A stretch of DNA of 64,000 bases, taken from the NCBI RefSeq assembly GCF_030816475.1, contig NZ_JAUSXF010000001.1, positions 1,426,001 through 1,490,000 of the forward strand. Direction: 5' to 3'. The notes beneath the pieces were generated by a model. It was not told the origin of the DNA and ran no database searches. It saw only the letters and a list, made by a program, of their open reading frames with translations. Source of the DNA: Arthrobacter pascens. Lineage in GTDB: Bacteria; Actinomycetota; Actinomycetes; Actinomycetales; Micrococcaceae. The number at the start of each line of letters is the position of its first letter. Position 1 is the first letter of the stretch. The translations under genes were made by a program, and so were the position numbers. Shown piece after piece: positions 62,600 to 64,000 of the stretch.

Positions 62600-63723
62600 C
62601 ACGCCTCCGAGGCTGCTGTTTCCGCCGGGGCGGCCTCGCCGCCCTGCTCAGCTACCAGGGCTGCAACGCGGCCGGCATGGGTCGGCGGATCGGGAACGTG
62701 GGCCGGCTTGAGGGCCTCGTACTCCTTGCGGAGGACCGGGAGGACCTCCTCGCCGAACAGGTCAAGCTGTTCCAGCACCGTCTTGAGGGGCAGTCCTGCG
62801 TGGTCGATCAGGAACAGCTGGCGCTGGTAGTCGCCGAAGTACTCGCGGAACGTCAGGGTCTTTTCAATGACTTCCTGCGGGCTGCCCACAGTGAGCGGGG
62901 TCTGCGACGTGAAGTCCTCAAGGGACGGGCCGTGCCCGTAGACGGGAGCATTATCGAAGTACGGGCGGAATTCCTTGACCGCGTCCTGGGAGTTCTTCCG
63001 CATGAAGAACTGACCTCCAAGGCCGACGATCGCCTGGTCTGCCTTGCCGTGGCCGTAGTGCTCGTAGCGTTCGCGGTAGAGGCTGATCAGCTGCTGGTAG
63101 TGCTCCTTGGGCCAGAAGATGTTGTTCGCAAAGAAGCCGTCGCCGTAGTACGCGGCAACTTCCGCAATCTGCGGGGTGCGGATGGAGCCGTGCCACACGA
63201 AGGGGGCGACGCCGTCGAGCGGGCGCGGGGTCGAGGTGAAGTTCTGGAGCGGGGTGCGGAACTTGCCTGACCAGTTGACCGTGTCTTCGTCCCACAGCCG
63301 GCGGAGCAGGCTGTAGTTCTCGATGGCCAGTTCCACGCCGTCCTGGATGTTCTTGCCGAACCAGGGATACACCGGTGCCGTGTTGCCGCGGCCCAGGACC
63401 AGGTCCACGCGGCCATCGGCCAGGTGCTGGAGCATGGCGAAGTCCTCGGCGATCTTGACCGGGTCATTCGTGGTGATCAGGGTTGTGGCGGTGGAGAGGA
63501 TAATCCGCTCTGTCTGCGCCGCGATGTAGGCCAGGGTGGTGGTGGGCGACGACGAGAAGAAGGGCCGGTTGTGGTGCTCGCCGATGGCGTAGACATCCAT
63601 GCCGATTTCCTCGACCTTTTTGGCGATGGCCACCGAGGCTTTGATTCGCTCGTTCTCACTGGGCGTGCGGCCTGTGGTGGGGTCAGTGGTGATGTCGCTG
63701 ACGCTGAATACGCCGATCTGCAT
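62599..63723 (-). CDS. LLM class flavin-dependent oxidoreductase
   Basis: A 374-residue luciferase-like enzyme. It begins MQIGVFSVSDIT and has EEIGMDVYAIGEHHN, a TIM barrel with RVDLVLGRGNTAP, and VWHGSIRTPQIAEVAAYYGDG. The C-terminal tail is Ala/Glu-rich. Such enzymes use reduced flavin (FMN or F420) on varied substrates. The ribosome-binding site GGAAGGCACATC precedes ATG 63723; an earlier frame start at 63795 crosses the promoter and operator. It is the first gene of a two-gene operon with the MarR regulator. Confidence 0.93.
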   Translation of the reverse strand: MQIGVFSVSDITTDPTTGRTPSENERIKASVAIAKKVEEIGMDVYAIGEHHNRPFFSSSPTTTLAYIAAQTERIILSTATTLITTNDPVKIAEDFAMLQHLADGRVDLVLGRGNTAPVYPWFGKNIQDGVELAIENYSLLRRLWDEDTVNWSGKFRTPLQNFTSTPRPLDGVAPFVWHGSIRTPQIAEVAAYYGDGFFANNIFWPKEHYQQLISLYRERYEHYGHGKADQAIVGLGGQFFMRKNSQDAVKEFRPYFDNAPVYGHGPSLEDFTSQTPLTVGSPQEVIEKTLTFREYFGDYQRQLFLIDHAGLPLKTVLEQLDLFGEEVLPVLRKEYEALKPAHVPDPPTHAGRVAALVAEQGGEAAPAETAASEA

Positions 63724-63766
63724 GATGTGCCTTCCGTTGCTGGCTTCTTCTCCGGGCTTGTTTTCC

Positions 63767-63798
63767 ACTGTACCCGAAACTAGATGCATTTGCATCTA
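63767..63798 (-). promoter_or_regulatory. MarR-type operator and promoter of the LLM-marR operon
   Basis: TAGATGCA-TT-TGCATCTA (63781-63798) is a perfect 8-2-8 palindrome. On the minus strand a -10-like TACAGT (63772-63767) lies downstream, so the palindrome covers the -35 region. Repression by the co-encoded MarR protein is the simplest reading. Confidence 0.75.
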
Positions 63799-63840
63799 TC
63801 GCCGCATATAACGCAGCCTTGGAGAAAATATTCCCTTCTG

Positions 63841-63999
63841 CTATTCAGCGTCCCCGGGGGCGGCACGGCGTCCGCTGACCTTGGGAACCATGCCGGTGGT
63901 CCAGTCCTGTAACTCGGCGTCCACGTCGTTCGCCGGTCCGAACTCCAGCCGCTCATGCATGGCATGGAGCAGCGACTTCTTTTCCCGGCGGCCCTCCAC
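63841..63999 (-). CDS. Partial gene at window end, C-terminus only
   Basis: The minus strand from the window edge is open for 52 codons and stops at TAG 63843-63841. It ends LQDWTTGMVPKV then SGRRAAPGDAE, with upstream EKKSLLHAMHERLEFG. The G/C-rich third positions support coding. The start lies outside the window. I do not recognise the family. It ends 42 bases before the palindromic operator of the LLM gene. Confidence 0.6.
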   Translation of the reverse strand: MEGRREKKSLLHAMHERLEFGPANDVDAELQDWTTGMVPKVSGRRAAPGDAE

Positions 64000-64000
64000 G

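Overview
The window looks like a chromosome segment of a high-G+C Gram-positive bacterium of the Micrococcales, most like Arthrobacter or Pseudarthrobacter. The reasons are the strong G/C bias at third codon positions, many GTG and TTG starts, the order atp operon then DUF2550, NucS (the mutS/mutL-independent mismatch endonuclease of actinobacteria), the run clpS, DUF2017, murI, beta-lactamase-fold hydrolase, rph, rdgB, and actinobacterial families such as DUF3039. The genus is an inference; no 16S gene is present.

Layout. 1-7.5 kb: a complete F1Fo ATP synthase operon. 7.5-11.8 kb: a DUF2550 protein, then a membrane esterase overlapping a large membrane aminoacyl-lipid synthase-like protein. 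12-13.3 kb: a cold-shock gene with a structured leader and its own terminator, then nucS. 13.3-23.3 kb: hydrolases, an AI-2E-family permease, a large secreted or membrane protein, a thioredoxin/TPR co-chaperone, an Old Yellow Enzyme, an ABC exporter and nagB. 23.4-32 kb: DUF3039 with a helicase, pncA-pncB NAD salvage, then clpS, DUF2017, murI, rph and rdgB. 32-41.2 kb: dedA, an exonuclease-BRCT protein, an ADP-ribosylglycohydrolase, an aquaporin and sbcDC.

41.2-43.4 kb is a lower-G+C accessory patch with a lone membrane protein, a VOC protein and gene remnants. 43.4-49.2 kb carries an MFS transporter behind a short proline-rich upstream reading frame, then an IclR regulator divergent from a flavin reductase, an HpaB-type monooxygenase and an aromatic-acid type MHS transporter: a probable aromatic hydroxylation module. 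49.3-52 kb: phosphoribosyltransferase, beta-lactamase-like serine hydrolase, alpha/beta hydrolase and a tiny relic of a lipoyl-domain (E2) gene. 52.2-58.1 kb: the NAD de novo operon nrtR-nadA-nadB-nadC-cysteine desulfurase. 58.1-64 kb: GtrA, a fumarylacetoacetate-hydrolase family protein, DUF1684, a lipoprotein with a repeat before its signal peptide, a transglutaminase-like protein, an LLM oxidoreductase with a MarR regulator, and a partial gene.

Functional threads are energy (ATP synthase), NAD supply by both salvage (pncAB) and de novo synthesis (nadABC with its regulator and an Fe-S cluster sulfur donor), and genome maintenance (NucS, SbcCD, helicase, RdgB). The most notable non-gene signal is a TAnnnT hexamer placed 6-7 bases before the start codon of fifteen genes, as expected for leaderless mRNAs; it was used to choose several starts. 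Other points for follow-up are a palindromic insert inside nadB, a frameshift at the start of the DUF2017 gene, pseudogene relics, and clean candidate operators for the IclR and MarR regulators. I found no tRNA, rRNA, CRISPR array or intact insertion sequence.
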